DNA from: Endothia cerciana
Taxonomy: Eukaryota; Ascomycota; Sordariomycetes; Diaporthales; Cryphonectriaceae
Length of the DNA stretch: 64,000 bases
NCBI GenBank assembly: GCA_026119935.1
Contig: JALRMH010000039.1
Span: 62,001-126,000, forward strand
Direction: 5' to 3'
The translations under genes and the position numbers were made by a program. Shown here one piece after another: positions 44,508 through 55,836 of the stretch (position 1 is its first letter; each line of letters starts with the position of its first letter). The notes under the pieces were generated by a model. It was not told the DNA's origin. It did not search any database and was given only the letters and a program-made list of their open reading frames with translations.

Positions 44508-47040
44508 GTCCACTGCCGACCGGCCGCCCCCCTTTCTCCCGCTTAGACGACTGCTACTACTACTACTAATAGTACCACTACGGCCGCTGCCGGGTCCCTT
44601 TCTGCGGCGAAAGAGAAGACGAGAGGTAGGTTTGGGGGGGGGGGGAGGGGAGGGGAGGGAAGCGTATTCGGCTGAGGCTGCCGGCGATCCTCCGCTCCCT
44701 TGAATCGGAGATATCCTCCCATTGTGCATGAGATTGATCTCTTCGGTCTTCCTTTTCCTACGGGGGAGCCCAGATCTGGGTCGCCTTGCTGCAGCACGGC
44801 ATCGACACGTAACCCGGAAGCATGGAGGATCATCCGACCCGGTGTCGCTCTCACAAAACCGTACGATGCTGTACACATACCGCCCTCCTGTCTGTAACCT
44901 CGAGGGTTTTGCCGCGCAACCCTCAATTACGCACCCAAGGTTCCCGATCCTGGCGGCCTTCCCCCCCCCCCCCGGTCTGCGTTTGCCAGATTGAGGGCCG
45001 GGGTGGGGGGGGGGGGAAGAAGGCGGGCGCGACGTGACGGGCATATACATATCTATCTGGTAGGGTTTTATTTGGGGGGGTTTTTTTTTATAATTTTTAT
45101 TTTTATTTTTGAGAAATCTTTGCGGGCGAAGAGAGGGGGGGGGGGGGGAAGCGAGACTTTTTGTCTGTTGGCCTGCGATACTGGCGTCGCTCGCGGGGTG
45201 GGCACGCTGGCTGTCCCTCTCTTGCGGCGTCCTCCCCCACCGGTACCTCGGCCAAGTGGTCAAGAAAAAAACGAAGTTCCAAAATGTTGAGGTCTTGGCG
45301 AGATGGGGGGGGGGGGGGCGCTTCTTCGGCACAGGGACCGAATTGACCGTGGATTTGGCCGTCGGCAGGCAAGGGAGGAGGTCCGGGGGGGGGAGGGAGC
45401 ATATGTCTGCCTGTAGCGATAGTGGCCCCATACATGTAACCGGACGGGAGGAGTGCGCAGGGGGGAAGAGTTGCAGAGAGAGACGGGTACTACTATGCAA
45501 GAGAGGGAGGACGAGGACGAGGGAGGACCGGGCCGGGGGGGTAGTGAGAGGGGGGGGGGTCACAAGGCTCGTGAAGGCGTCATTGTTCACGACATACATG
45601 CCACCATGGTACTGGCCTCAGCTCGCGAACCGCAAGCGAGGTGGCGCAGGCAAGGAGCAAGCAACCGGTGAGGGTTGGCACAGGACAGCCTGCGATTTAC
45701 AGTACAAATCTTGCTGATGGTCCGCATGAGCGCATGATAACGACCGCCCGGCGGCCGACAGCAAAAATGGCCCAAGGTTTTTCGATAAGGGAGGAGCTAA
45801 AAGAAAGAAGGAAAAAAAAAAAAAAAAAAAAGAAACCGAAACGGTATCCACTCTTCCTTTGGGGTCCTTCCGGGAATGCCCCGGGCGTTTCTGACCGACG
45901 ACTGTTCGTTCATAACACGAAGGGGAAGTTGTGCCGACCCGGACGAGATTTATCGAGCCACGCTGCGCCATTTTGTCTACGAAAATGAGACTGGGACCCC
46001 CCCAGAGCAGCGGGAATGGGCTCGTCACGGGGGGAGGGGGGAGTCTCATCTCATGTGCCAGTACCGTGGTGACCTCTCTGCAAAATAACAACAGGGCATG
46101 GGTTAGGTCTTGTCGCATTTCGCCGGGGCGCATTGGCCCCGGAGCGGCGACCCCCTGTCAGGATGAGAAGAGTATCTCCGAGGAACCGGATCGATCGTCG
46201 TAAGGCTGGACAGCCAAGTATAGCCGGGGATTTGTGGGTTAAGCTGTGTCCTACAGTATAAGTGGGGTACCGTTTTGGGGGAGGGGGAGATGGGGTGGAA
46301 GATGAGATGAACAGAAAGAACATCACCATGGTATGTGGTTGATGCGCAGATCAGAGGACCTCATGACGACCTCGGCGGTCTCAGAGTTGTCGCTGACGAC
46401 ATGGTGGGGGACAAGGGGGGGGGGGGGTGTGTGTCAATTTCCCCTGTCGGGACCCCCGAGCGTCTGAGGTCTGAGGGGGGATCTTTGATGGAGCGTGGCA
46501 AAAAGATTGTCCCAGGACGTGGATGATACTCCACGGTCTTGAAACCGCCAGCAGAGGGAGAGAGGGAGGAGGGGGGGGGGAGGACACATCACCTCGCCGC
46601 TCCCTTGACGATTAGGTACGGCAGGATGGGGGGGAGGGGGGGCGGCCGGGTAGTTCCCTGCAGGTCCAGAGGTTCTAGGGTGGTGCGGAAAACATTCCAG
46701 AAGGAAATCGGGCAGAGGTACAAGGGAGGAGGAGGAGGAGGAGGAGGAGAAGGAGGAGGAGGGGCGGGCGCGCGGGCGGGCGGCGAGCAGAACGTGCGAC
46801 GGGGTCTCTGGTTCATCAAAGGGGGAGGCTGGAAAGGAGGGACGCAGGAAACAAGCTTATCCCGCCCGCCACCCGCTAATGTATGGAGATGGCCCTAAAT
46901 GCGTCCGTCAAATCTCGGGCAGCCCTAGTACGGGCTGCCCATGCAAGAGGCCAAGCCCCTCGGACCATGCTGCTGCTGTCGTATGGTTTGGTATGTGACA
47001 CGGCAATGTGCGGTATGCTGTGGTGGTATGGTATGGGCAT

Positions 47041-47088
47041 GGCATGGTTATGGTAGGGCATGGTTATGGTAGGGCATGGTTATGGTAT
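47041..47088. repeat. 16-bp tandem repeat, three copies
   Basis: The unit GGCATGGTTATGGTAG occurs three times with one mismatch in the last base. Flanking 46980-47110 is a looser ATGGT-rich tract. Confidence 0.95.
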
Positions 47089-48613
47089 GTACATGATGTG
47101 GTTGTGGTACTGGGTGGTACATATACGATGGATGGATGATTCCCCCAACCCACCACAGCCTACCTATTACCACACCACCACCACCACCACTGAAAAAGGC
47201 TATCCCGCCACGTGCTTGCGCAGAGCACTCCAATAACAACAACAGAGGGGATCTGCCAATTGCCACGCTGCCACCAACATCGCCATCACACCCTTGAAAC
47301 AACCCTTTTTACCAATCGAAGGGCGGGCTTGTTTCATCCACGACAGTCGCTACCTGAAATGGGCAACCCGGGAGGAGAGGAGGGGAGAGGGAGGGGAAGA
47401 GGAAGAGGAGATCGGGTGAGGTCATAACTAAGTACTATGTACCATAGTACCATGCGCTGGGCCAGGCCCAACAGGTATGCCAGTACTATGGTGGTGGTAG
47501 TGTTTGCCATTTTTAGAAAGATTTCACCCATCACCTGTCTGGGGTTGGCATTTTGGGCAGGGTGGACCCTGAATCTCCCTGCTCCCGTGCGCCCGAGGAG
47601 ACTTCGCTGTTGCATCATTGTACAAGCTACCACCGTACCGGCCCGTCCATCACCACCACCAGCACCACCACCAGCACCACCACCACGCCTCGAGGTCTGT
47701 CACCATCTCTCGAGCCGACGTGACAGGGACCCCCCGCCGATCTACAGCTGGATGCATGCCGCACAAGGCGAAACAGAGCCTCACCATCATTCGCCCCGTT
47801 CGTGGAGACAGATTGCACAAATTTGTTTCCCTCCTCTCCTCCTGCACCGCTGGGGCGGCCACCGCACAGTACTGCTGTAAGTAGTGCCACCGCAGTGGCC
47901 ACCAGGGCCGCACGGCATCCACCTGTCAGAGTCAAGGGGAGGGGGGCCCGAGATCGCAAGACGCGGGCGGACGCATTACGACCTCATCTCAGCCCGCACA
48001 GGCTTGGCCCGTGGGAGACGGCCTGGACGAACACGAACCCGTACCGTCTTTTCCCGGTCCCTGAACCTGTCACCCCTTGCGCTCTGCACCTCTGCAAACG
48101 CGGCAGGGAAAGGAGGAGGGCGTCAGTCGGGGGGGGGGGGATTTTTATTTTATTTTTTATTTTTTATTTCTTTTTTTAACTTGCTCTCCTCCACCCCGCG
48201 CCACCGCATCTCTCCGTCTTCTGGGCCGCCCCGGAGACCACCAGCCTTGAACTGCCCTCATTTCGGCAGAGGTGCGGCTGTGCCCATCTGTCCCTTGTGA
48301 CGGGCGGGATTTGCGGCCACCCTGTTGGTGCTGCTTGCTGCTGCAGGACCACCACCACGCTTCCCCCCCCCCCCCCCGGCCGAAACGAGACCGACCAGCC
48401 TGGTCCAGAGACCGACAGACCTCCTGTCTAGCATCCTGCCAGCCTGGGGAGTCCCGAAACTGTCGTACGATAGAGCCTGTGGGGTACGCACGCCATACGG
48501 GGTCAGCCTCTTTCCTCCCCCCTGCCCGCGTGTCTCGTACATACCTGGCAGCCCCGGGGTAGGGTGAGAGAGCCGCCCCGCGTCCGCCAAGGCAAAGGAA
48601 AGGGAAGACAGAC

Positions 48614-49428
48614 ATGGTCCTCCGTCTCCACGTCTGGGCCCCGGCGTTCGGCCTGGCCTCGGCCGATGCCGAGTGTCTGGCCGCCATCGTGTACCTGACA
48701 TATGCCCTGCCGCCCTCCACATGGGAGCTTGTCGCGAGCAGTCCCTCCGGTGTCCCCACGCGTAAGTAGACGACCAGAGACATACAGGGCCGTCCGGGCC
48801 CCCCCTCCCCCACACCCCAGAAGAAACCAAGCAGTCCCCCTTCTGACCCACCACACAGGAGCTCTCCCCGCCCTGCACGAGACCACCTCGGGGGCCTGGA
48901 CCGCCGGCTTCACCGGCGTCACCGGCTACCTGGGCAGGCTCGACCCGGCCTGGGACCTCGACCTCGGCGCCGGCCTCACGCCGCCGCAGCACGCGGACGG
49001 CACCGCCTACGCCGCCTTCCTCTCGGGCACCGCCGCGCCCCTGCTCGCGCTGTCGCTGTACGTCTCGAGCGAGAACTGGGCCGCCGCCGCCCGCCCTGCG
49101 TACAGCGCCCCCCTGCCCTTCCCCCTGGCCTGGACGGAGCCCCCCGCGGTCCGGCGCCGCATGTGCGCCGCCGCCGCCCACCTGGGCCTGTCCGACCTGA
49201 ACATCGACGGTGACGGTGACGGTGGCGGCGGCGCAGGCGGCAGCGGCACGCCGGCGGACGGGGCCGGCGCCCGCGGCTTCCTCAAGGTCCCCGAGCGCCT
49301 GCGCCCGCGGAACAGGAGCGTCAGGGCTGCCCTGTCGCCGGAGCAGACGGCCCTCTTCAGGCTCGAGGCCGCGGGGATCGAGTGCCTCGGCGTGCTGGAG
49401 GACCTCTGGGGGCAGAAGCAGCAGCAGA

Positions 49429-49459
<31 letters not shown>

Positions 49460-49997
49460 GCAACGTGGCGCGGGGCCGCGCTTCCTCTCCGGTGCGGACA
49501 GGGCGACCTCGCTGGACTGCCTGGCGTTCGGGTACCTCGCGCTCATGCTCGTGCCCGAGGTCCCGCGCCCCTGGCTGCGGGACCTGCTGAGGCGGCGGTA
49601 CGGGTGCCTCTGCGCCTTCGTGGACGGCGTGCGCGACGAGCTGTCCGGCCGGGACGTGGCGTTGCCGTCGCCGCCCCCGCCGCCCCCCCTGCCCTGGCGG
49701 GCGGAGGCCGCCGGGTCGGTGCCGTGGAGGGCTGCCAGGTTCGCCAGGGGCCTGGTCGAGGCCGTCGTGCCCGGGGGCTGGCTGATGGGCGAGCCGTCGC
49801 CGCCCGCGTATAACGACCGGGACAGGCGGTCCGGGGGCCGCGCCGTCCTGTCAGCGCTGGTAAGCTCGGCGGCCGGGCTGGGCCTCGTGGGGGCCGTCCT
49901 GCTGTACCGCCACCTGTCGCCTTTCGGGTCGGTGCTCTACCGGTGGGAGGTGCAGAGGAGGAACCCGGGCGCTGCCGGGGCGTTCTTTGGGATCTAG
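48614..49997 (+). CDS. sam37: Sam37/metaxin-like outer-membrane assembly subunit
   Basis: Exons 48614-48761 and 48859-49997 (97-bp intron, GTAAGT...CACAG) give 428 residues. The N-terminus MVLRLHVWAPAFGLASADAE and VYLTYALPPSTWELVAS begin the Tom37/Sam37 thioredoxin-like domain, and ALPALHETTSGAWTAGFTGV continues it after the splice. A GST-C-like helical domain follows. A C-terminal hydrophobic helix near residues 385-405 (LVSSAAGLGLVGAVLLYR) would anchor it. Sam37 belongs to the SAM complex that inserts beta-barrel proteins into the mitochondrial outer membrane. A Lys/Gln-rich repeat (QKQQQKQQQK and on) from a CAG tract sits inside the helical domain and is probably a surface loop. GC content is very high. 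Confidence 0.85.
49416..49461. repeat. CAG-rich tract encoding poly-Gln/Lys in Sam37
   Basis: CAG units interrupted by AAG give QKQQQKQQQKQQQQQQQ. The antisense frame reads as poly-Leu or poly-Cys and inflates false ORFs. Confidence 0.9.
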
Positions 49998-50324
49998 GCG
50001 GCCGGTCTGGGGGTGGGGGGGGGGGGTGAGGATGGCTACCTCGGGGCTTCGTTTGGTCTGAAGTCAGGACGACCGGGCATACCCACATGATAGTCAGGCT
50101 TTTACAATCAATAATCACGGTGTCAACCCAGGCCTCAGCCCTCGTAGTCCCACCTGCTCCGGCGCCGTTGCTACGGTCTGCGAGCTGAGAGGCCTCAAGG
50201 GCAGAGTCAAGCGTGATGAGGTGTCGAGGTCTCTGTTTGGGGACAACCCGGTGGCAGGAAACGAACCATGGGAGCTCTGGGCATGTGAGATAGGGTCTGC
50301 TTCCCTATGGACTTTTCGAAATGT
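49998..50324. other. Convergent 3' intergenic region
   Basis: 327 bp between the tail-to-tail Sam37 and GT90 genes, with G12 at about 50015-50026. No coding signal. Confidence 0.5.
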
Positions 50325-53149
50325 CTATTTGGGGCTCTCGTAACCAATATCGTCCCTCTTCTCGTTGACGACCCTTCCCCATTCGAGCAGTAACCGGAAC
50401 ATGTAGATCTCCGCGTCCTCTCGCCGGATAGCCTGAGCTGCCCACTGTCTCCCCTGCTCCGCGATCCACTTGGCGTCTTCGACGCGTGACTGCATGGGCA
50501 CCTTGCGCCCGTTGATGAGGCCCTTGTCCTGGAGACCCAGGAAGTAGACCAGTGTGCTGTAGAGGTTATGGAAGCGGATGTCGATGGGCACGTAGTGTAG
50601 CCAGGGGAAGACGCGCTCGGTGTACCACTCCTGAAGGGGCATGTCGTTAGCGTTGGCAGTGTGAGAGAAGGTGTTTAGGGTAGTACTTTGAATATGGTCG
50701 CCACAAATGGCACACTGCCCGACCTCAGCACCTTGAGCAGGTCCTTCGGCGGCCCGTCATCGCGGTCCATGACCATTACGTATCGGCTGTTCGTCTGAGC
50801 CTTGCCGTCTTTGTCCTCCGGCTTCTCGCCAAATTCTTGCTTCACCTGATCACACCCGGGACTGACACAGTCCGAATAGTCGCTGATGCCGACGTCGAGC
50901 TTCAGCGCACGGTTCAGTTCGGGCAGCGGGGTCTTTTCGTAGAGGAACCTCTCCTTGTCATCATTCTTGGCGAGCAGCACCGCCACGTACACATCGGAGG
51001 ATGCATTGTTGGCCAAGTAGCTGAGACGCTCCTGGTGGCCCCCTGAGAGCAAGCTGCGCGGCACAGTCTTCTCGGCGTTGATGCCGCCGCGCCAGAAGAG
51101 CTGGCTCACCTTGTCGAGCAGGGGTTTTTCGTGCTGACCGGCCGGTTCCGAACTGTAATCGCCGCTGCCCCTGCTCAGGGGAATCAAGATATCCCTGTGT
51201 TGCTGGGTTTTGGTTCGGCTGAAGACAGGCACGAGGTCGCTGAACGGCCTGAGAGCTTGGTGGCCTGCGAAGAAGCCGTGCAGGTTAAACATGTCTGGCT
51301 GGTGGCACAGGTCCCAGCCCAGAACTCTGTTAGTCAGGAACTGCCCTTCTGACTGCGGATTGACGCAGGAGGAGCAGAAATGCCCGTTCTGTGGGTAGAA
51401 TCCCATCCTGGACGAGGAGTGACTGGAACAGGCCTGGCCTAGCCGGTGCTGATGCTCCCACGACCACATGAACTCCTCGTCCTGTGAATTCTCTTGGTTT
51501 CTCTGTGTGCCTGCCGACCAGGGCGGCAGGACCCTTGGACGGTCCAGCATATTGATGGGCAGATCCATGTCCGGCAGGTGCTGCGCGAAGGGCTGAAGGA
51601 GCTCCACCAGGTCGCCCATGACTGCTTCGTCGTAAGGCTCCGGCGATGGCTGAGGTGCGACAATGCCCTTTTTGATACTAACGATGCCCATACCATGTTT
51701 GGCCCCAAGTTTGAGGATCTCCTCCTGTATGTGGCTGGGCTTCATGCTCCAGAACGGCCGCAGATCATCATCGATCTGCTGAAAGTGGTCGATGATGGGA
51801 GAGTGTCTTGTTGTGGCGTAATCGTACCAGATGTCAAAGTTTGGAGGTGGCTTACGGCCATTGTGACGCTCTCGGTACTCTATTGCTGCAACGCTCAGGC
51901 TCTCGCTGACCTTCGCGTGTTGAACGAGCCATCGGTGTGTTTCTGTTCGCGTGGAATATATGATCTTATCAATAGGGTGCCGGTCCAGCTCACTAGACAC
52001 CACAGCTGAGTAGATCGTGGCGACGACCAGGAAAGCAGCCATGAGGAAGATGATGAAGCTGCGGGTTAACCCTATGTGTCGGATGTCGTTTATGATTGAG
52101 ACAGTCGTGAAGCCAAGGCCCATCACCAGTACCCCTATCAGGACCTGGGCTTTCGATAGCTGCTCATAAGTGGCAACCAGGTGCATCTTCCTCCAGGCCG
52201 CGTACGCCCCACATAGGAAAGTGACGGTCCCTGTGGCGGCTAAAGGGGAAGGCTGTGCTGCGAAAAAGGCGGATGCGACGAAGAGTAGTGCGATGCTTTG
52301 GCCGAATACGGCGAAAAGATAGAGAGAGTCGACACCGTATGTCTCGACGAACCCTGATTGGCCCGATGCTCGATGATGCATGAACACGGCGACGCCAGTG
52401 AAGAATGCAGAGGCGCTCAGGATGCTGCCGACGGTCATGAACCTCTCCGTTGCCGTGCGAGCCCACTGTAGTATGCGCCATAGAAGGGAAATGAGGACGG
52501 AATCAAGCACCAGACCGAGCCATTGTGAGGCCAATACTACCGACCTGGACTCGGATGCTAGACAGACCACTGTTGAGTTGGGCGCGGGTAGAGATATGAA
52601 GTAGGCGCCTGTAGCGAGAGCAAAAGTACCACAGATGTTGGTGAGAGGCGACCTCACAAACCATACCGCGAAGTCCTGGAAGACATCGTTCTCGATATCG
52701 TCTTCTTCTTCTTCGTCGTCGTCGTCGTCCCTCGTGCCGGCGGGCCGTCTCATGCGGGCCAAGGCCTTGTAGATGGCAAACAAGCAGGGCAGAAAGAGCT
52801 CGATCCCTGGTCGCGAGCACTGCTGGCGAGCGTGAAGCCAGTTCAGGAGATAGAGCCTGCCTGAAATGCAAACAGCCAACGGTAGCCACGTGAATCGAAA
52901 GGACGGCCTCTGGAGGGGGCTCGCCGTCCTGGACTCCTCGAGCTTCCTGTAACGGGCCTCATCGTCGAACCTGCCCTTCCTACCCGCCCAGCGCTTTGCG
53001 ATGAGGCTGGCGGCAAAAGAGAGGACCGCCGAGAGGGAGAGGACGAGGAGCTGAGAGAGCAAGGGGCGCTCAAGCACCCGGTTCTGATCGATGCTCCCGT
53101 ATATCTGGAAGATCAAGAGAGCCGCGCTTTTCAGTGCGTCAGCAGACAT
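50325..53149 (-). CDS. GT90 (CAP10-like) multipass glycosyltransferase
   Basis: Exons 53149-50687 and 50630-50325 (56-bp intron, GTACTA...TTCAG, GCTAAC branch) give 922 residues. The N-terminal 400 residues hold about ten hydrophobic helices, broken by an acidic loop (DDDDDEEEEDD). The C-terminal half is the CAP10/GT90 domain: WYDYATTRHSPIIDHFQQID near 447, WSWEHQHRLGQACSSHSSSR near 575, LFWRGGINAEKTVPRS near 710, and the end RSGSVPFVATIFKEWYTERV leading to FPWLHYVPIDIRFHNLYSTL. In Cryptococcus, CAP10 and the xylosyltransferase Cxt1 belong to this family and build capsule and glycolipid glycans. The ascomycete substrate is unknown; action in the secretory pathway is inferred from topology. 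Confidence 0.88.
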
Positions 53150-54022
53150 AACACACTAGTATGGAGCGAGAGGGTCTTACCATCCCAGCGCAATTCGCCC
53201 AGAACCATCCATCACCATCCATCTAGAGATGTTGTTGGCCAAGTGTGCTGTCGACCCTGGACCTGGGAGGAAAAGGGGCTTAGGATCTTCAGGGTTGCCA
53301 GGCTCCTTGGAGATTCCTCAAGAGAATGTCTGGCGTTACGTCAGCTCAGGGCCAGGGCAGCGGCTTCCCCTGCCAGTTGTCCTGGTTCTAGCTGAAGAAC
53401 ATTTACTTACATTTGGAGGAGAACAAGTGAGCATAACACCTCCCGTACCTGGGGAAATCTCCCTCCTGGCAAGGCTGACGAGAGAGGTTTCCTGCCCTGA
53501 AGAGATAGCTATAATTATGTCGACACTAAACCTCCCCCCACCGTGGGCAGCTGGACTAAAGTACCTTGTCAAAGCTATATAATGCTTTGGAATGACACCA
53601 AACGTTTCAAAGTACACAGGTTCTTGCATTGATATACCAGGTATGGATATAAACCAACTCCGTTAGTCTCTCTGCTGAGGTGGATGAACGGAAGGGAACA
53701 ATATATATATATATATTTTTAATGGATTGGGGGGGGGGGGTTCCTGTTTTAGAGGAGCCCCACTGCTACTGCCCACTAACCAACCCCTGGGGAGGATCAG
53801 GGATCAGGCCAGAAATCCAACGTCGCGTCCCCTAAAGAGGCACGCGCTCTCCCAACCTTGCAACCGTGGACTCCGGCTGACAGTTCTGACGTGGTCGCCG
53901 ACAATTGCTGCCCTCGACCCGTTCCTGATCCAAAGACAGGAGGCATCCTCTTTCCCTCTTGACAATGTCGGTCTAACGACGAAGTCAGTTCCTGATCATC
54001 TTACCTCAACACCAGCCCCAGC
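53150..54022. promoter_or_regulatory. Divergent promoter region, GT90 and pfa4
   Basis: 870 bp hold both upstream regions. An (AT)n stretch at 53699-53716 ends in T5 and is followed by G12 at 53729-53740. No gene is recognised. Confidence 0.5.
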
Positions 54023-55552
54023 ATGGCCGGCCTCCTGACTGGGCCAGCGTCGGACAGCCTGCAGAGGCTGTTCATACCCGTCGTCTGCCTCCTCATCTTC
54101 TTCCTGGGCTACACCTCACAATGGCTCTTCAACACGGCAGAATACCTCGAGCCCGGCCCCATGACCCAGCGGGAGACGGCCATCTTCAACGTCCTGCTCG
54201 CCTGCCTGTGGTGGACATACTACAAAGCCTGCACCGTCCCACCAGGACGATACAACTTCCCCCCGCCGAAGCCGACGACCGATGACGACAAGAAGAAAGC
54301 CGAGCCCTCCTCCTCGTCCTCGTCCTCCCCTCTCCCCTCCTCGACGGCCGAACCGAGCCCCAGCCAGAAGACCACCCCGGCCCGTTGGTGCAGGAAGTGC
54401 TCTGCTCCGAAACCCCTCCGCGCCCACCACTGCCGCCACTGCGGCACCTGCATCCCCAAGATGGACCACCACTGCCCCTGGACCGGCAACTGCGTCTCGC
54501 TCCAGACCTTCCCCTACTTCCTCCGCTTCCTGGTCTACACCAACCTCGCCCTCGCCTACCTCCACTGGCAGCTACTCTACCCGCGCTTCCGCGCCCTCTT
54601 CTGGGACGACTCCTCCCGGCTGCCCGCGTACCTCGGGCCCAGCGTCACCGCCATGGTCCACCTGACGCTGCTGGGCCTCCTCGGCGCCCTGGCGAGCATC
54701 GCCCTCGGCGTGCTGCTCATCACTACCGCCCGCAGCTGGGTGCTGAACCAGACCATGATAGAGGGCTGGGAGGTCGAGCGCCATGAGGCGGTCCTGCTAC
54801 GCGCCAAGAGGGGCGGCTGGTGGACCGAGGCGGGTGGCGGCAAACCCGCCGTGCGCATCGACCCCGTCGAGTTCCCCTACGACGTCGGCTTCTTCCAGAA
54901 CATGGCCCAGGCCATGGGCACCAGGAACGTCCTGTCGTGGCTCGACCCGTTCGTCGGTGGTGGGCCGACAGTCTCGGCCGAGGTGGGCAGGGGCGTCGGC
55001 TGGCAGTGGGAGGAGAACGGCTTCAACGACCGCGAGGGGATGTGGCCGCCCCCCGACCCGGACAAGATGCGCCGTGCCGGGCCCGCGGGGGGGAGGGCGT
55101 GGCCCGGCGCCGCTGCGGCGTCGAGGGGCGAGGTCGAGAGTGTCGATGACAAGTGGAGGAACCCGCAGGAGGAGATTGCCGCCTTCAAGGCGAGGCAGGA
55201 GATGGACCTGCGGAGGAGGCGGGGCCAGTCGGGGGTCATCGCCGAGCTGGAGGAGGACGAGGAGCTGGAGGGGGACGAGGAGCTGGAGGATCTGGACTAT
55301 GAGTATGTGGGTGGGGATAGCGACAGCGGGGGATACGAGACCGAGGAGGTTGAGGACGATGGGACCATACCCCCTGTCCGCGGCCGCCCGTGGTTCGAGC
55401 ACGGTGCCGACGGAGAGCCCGGGTGGACCAACTCGGAAGGCGACCGTCTGCGGGACTACGGCGTGGACGAGGACGCAGAAGATGACGAGGAGGATATCCC
55501 ACTCGGCGAACTGCTGCGCAGGAGGAAGGCGTACGGTAATAGTGAGGGTTAG
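54023..55552 (+). CDS. pfa4: Palmitoyltransferase Pfa4 (DHHC type)
   Basis: A single exon of 509 residues. Four membrane helices are visible near residues 15-37, 50-68, 163-188 and 210-238. The cytosolic Cys-rich domain (about 118-168) carries WCRKCSAPKPLRAHHCRHCG and MDHHCPWTGNC, with the DHHC at about 147-150; its Cys forms the acyl-enzyme intermediate. NQTMIEGWE after the last helix is the TTxE-like element. The long acidic C-terminus (EELEDLDYEYVGGDSDSGGY) is typical of filamentous fungal Pfa4. The yeast enzyme sits in the ER and palmitoylates chitin synthase Chs3 and amino-acid permeases. The gene converges on myo1, with 284 bp between the stops. Confidence 0.93.
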   Translation: MAGLLTGPASDSLQRLFIPVVCLLIFFLGYTSQWLFNTAEYLEPGPMTQRETAIFNVLLACLWWTYYKACTVPPGRYNFPPPKPTTDDDKKKAEPSSSSSSSPLPSSTAEPSPSQKTTPARWCRKCSAPKPLRAHHCRHCGTCIPKMDHHCPWTGNCVSLQTFPYFLRFLVYTNLALAYLHWQLLYPRFRALFWDDSSRLPAYLGPSVTAMVHLTLLGLLGALASIALGVLLITTARSWVLNQTMIEGWEVERHEAVLLRAKRGGWWTEAGGGKPAVRIDPVEFPYDVGFFQNMAQAMGTRNVLSWLDPFVGGGPTVSAEVGRGVGWQWEENGFNDREGMWPPPDPDKMRRAGPAGGRAWPGAAAASRGEVESVDDKWRNPQEEIAAFKARQEMDLRRRRGQSGVIAELEEDEELEGDEELEDLDYEYVGGDSDSGGYETEEVEDDGTIPPVRGRPWFEHGADGEPGWTNSEGDRLRDYGVDEDAEDDEEDIPLGELLRRRKAYGNSEG

Positions 55553-55836
55553 ACATGCCCTCTATATATGTACACCTAGGCTCGCGCCCGACGAATGCCA
55601 AATTGTGCCGACACCGAACCAACCTAGCCTGCGGATGTCGGAGTGCCTAAGAGATAACGAAGCACGCACCCCAAGTAGGTCCTGGTCGTCATGAGTCTAT
55701 TTGGCCCGCCAGAGGGAAACGAATAGCAAACCGGGCTATGCACATCAAATCGGGCCTCCGCAACAATCAGTCAATCGGCCAAGCCACCGTCCCTCTATGA
55801 CCAACTTTTTGTACCAATTCTCCAACGTCTACCAGC
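55553..55836. other. Convergent 3' intergenic region, pfa4/myo1
   Basis: Less than 300 bp. It holds the 3' untranslated regions of both genes and no other signal. Confidence 0.5.

Larger units (their letters stand above)
42567..48613. other. Gene desert, part 2, rich in simple repeats
   Basis: About 6 kb without a supported gene. It is dense in low-complexity DNA: A24 at 43641-43664, (CT)17 at 43963-43996 running into GT, a TACA/CATA patch at 44346-44370, (GCT)n at about 44474-44503, G12 at 44634-44645, C13 at 44961-44973, G14 at 45135-45148, G14 at 45305-45318, A20 at 45812-45831, GGA repeats at 46726-46760, G12 at 48129-48140 and C15 at 48363-48377. Long frames here (for example minus-strand 44283-45599) are products of these repeats. 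Confidence 0.6.

Noticed and set aside
44283..45599. 438-codon minus-strand ORF
   Set aside because: It is built largely from the (GCT)n tract and G/C homopolymers (poly-Gln, poly-Pro, poly-Ser) and has no folded-domain signal.
48258..49463. 401-codon minus-strand ORF starting with poly-Leu
   Set aside because: It is antisense to the well-supported Sam37 gene and begins in its CAG tract.
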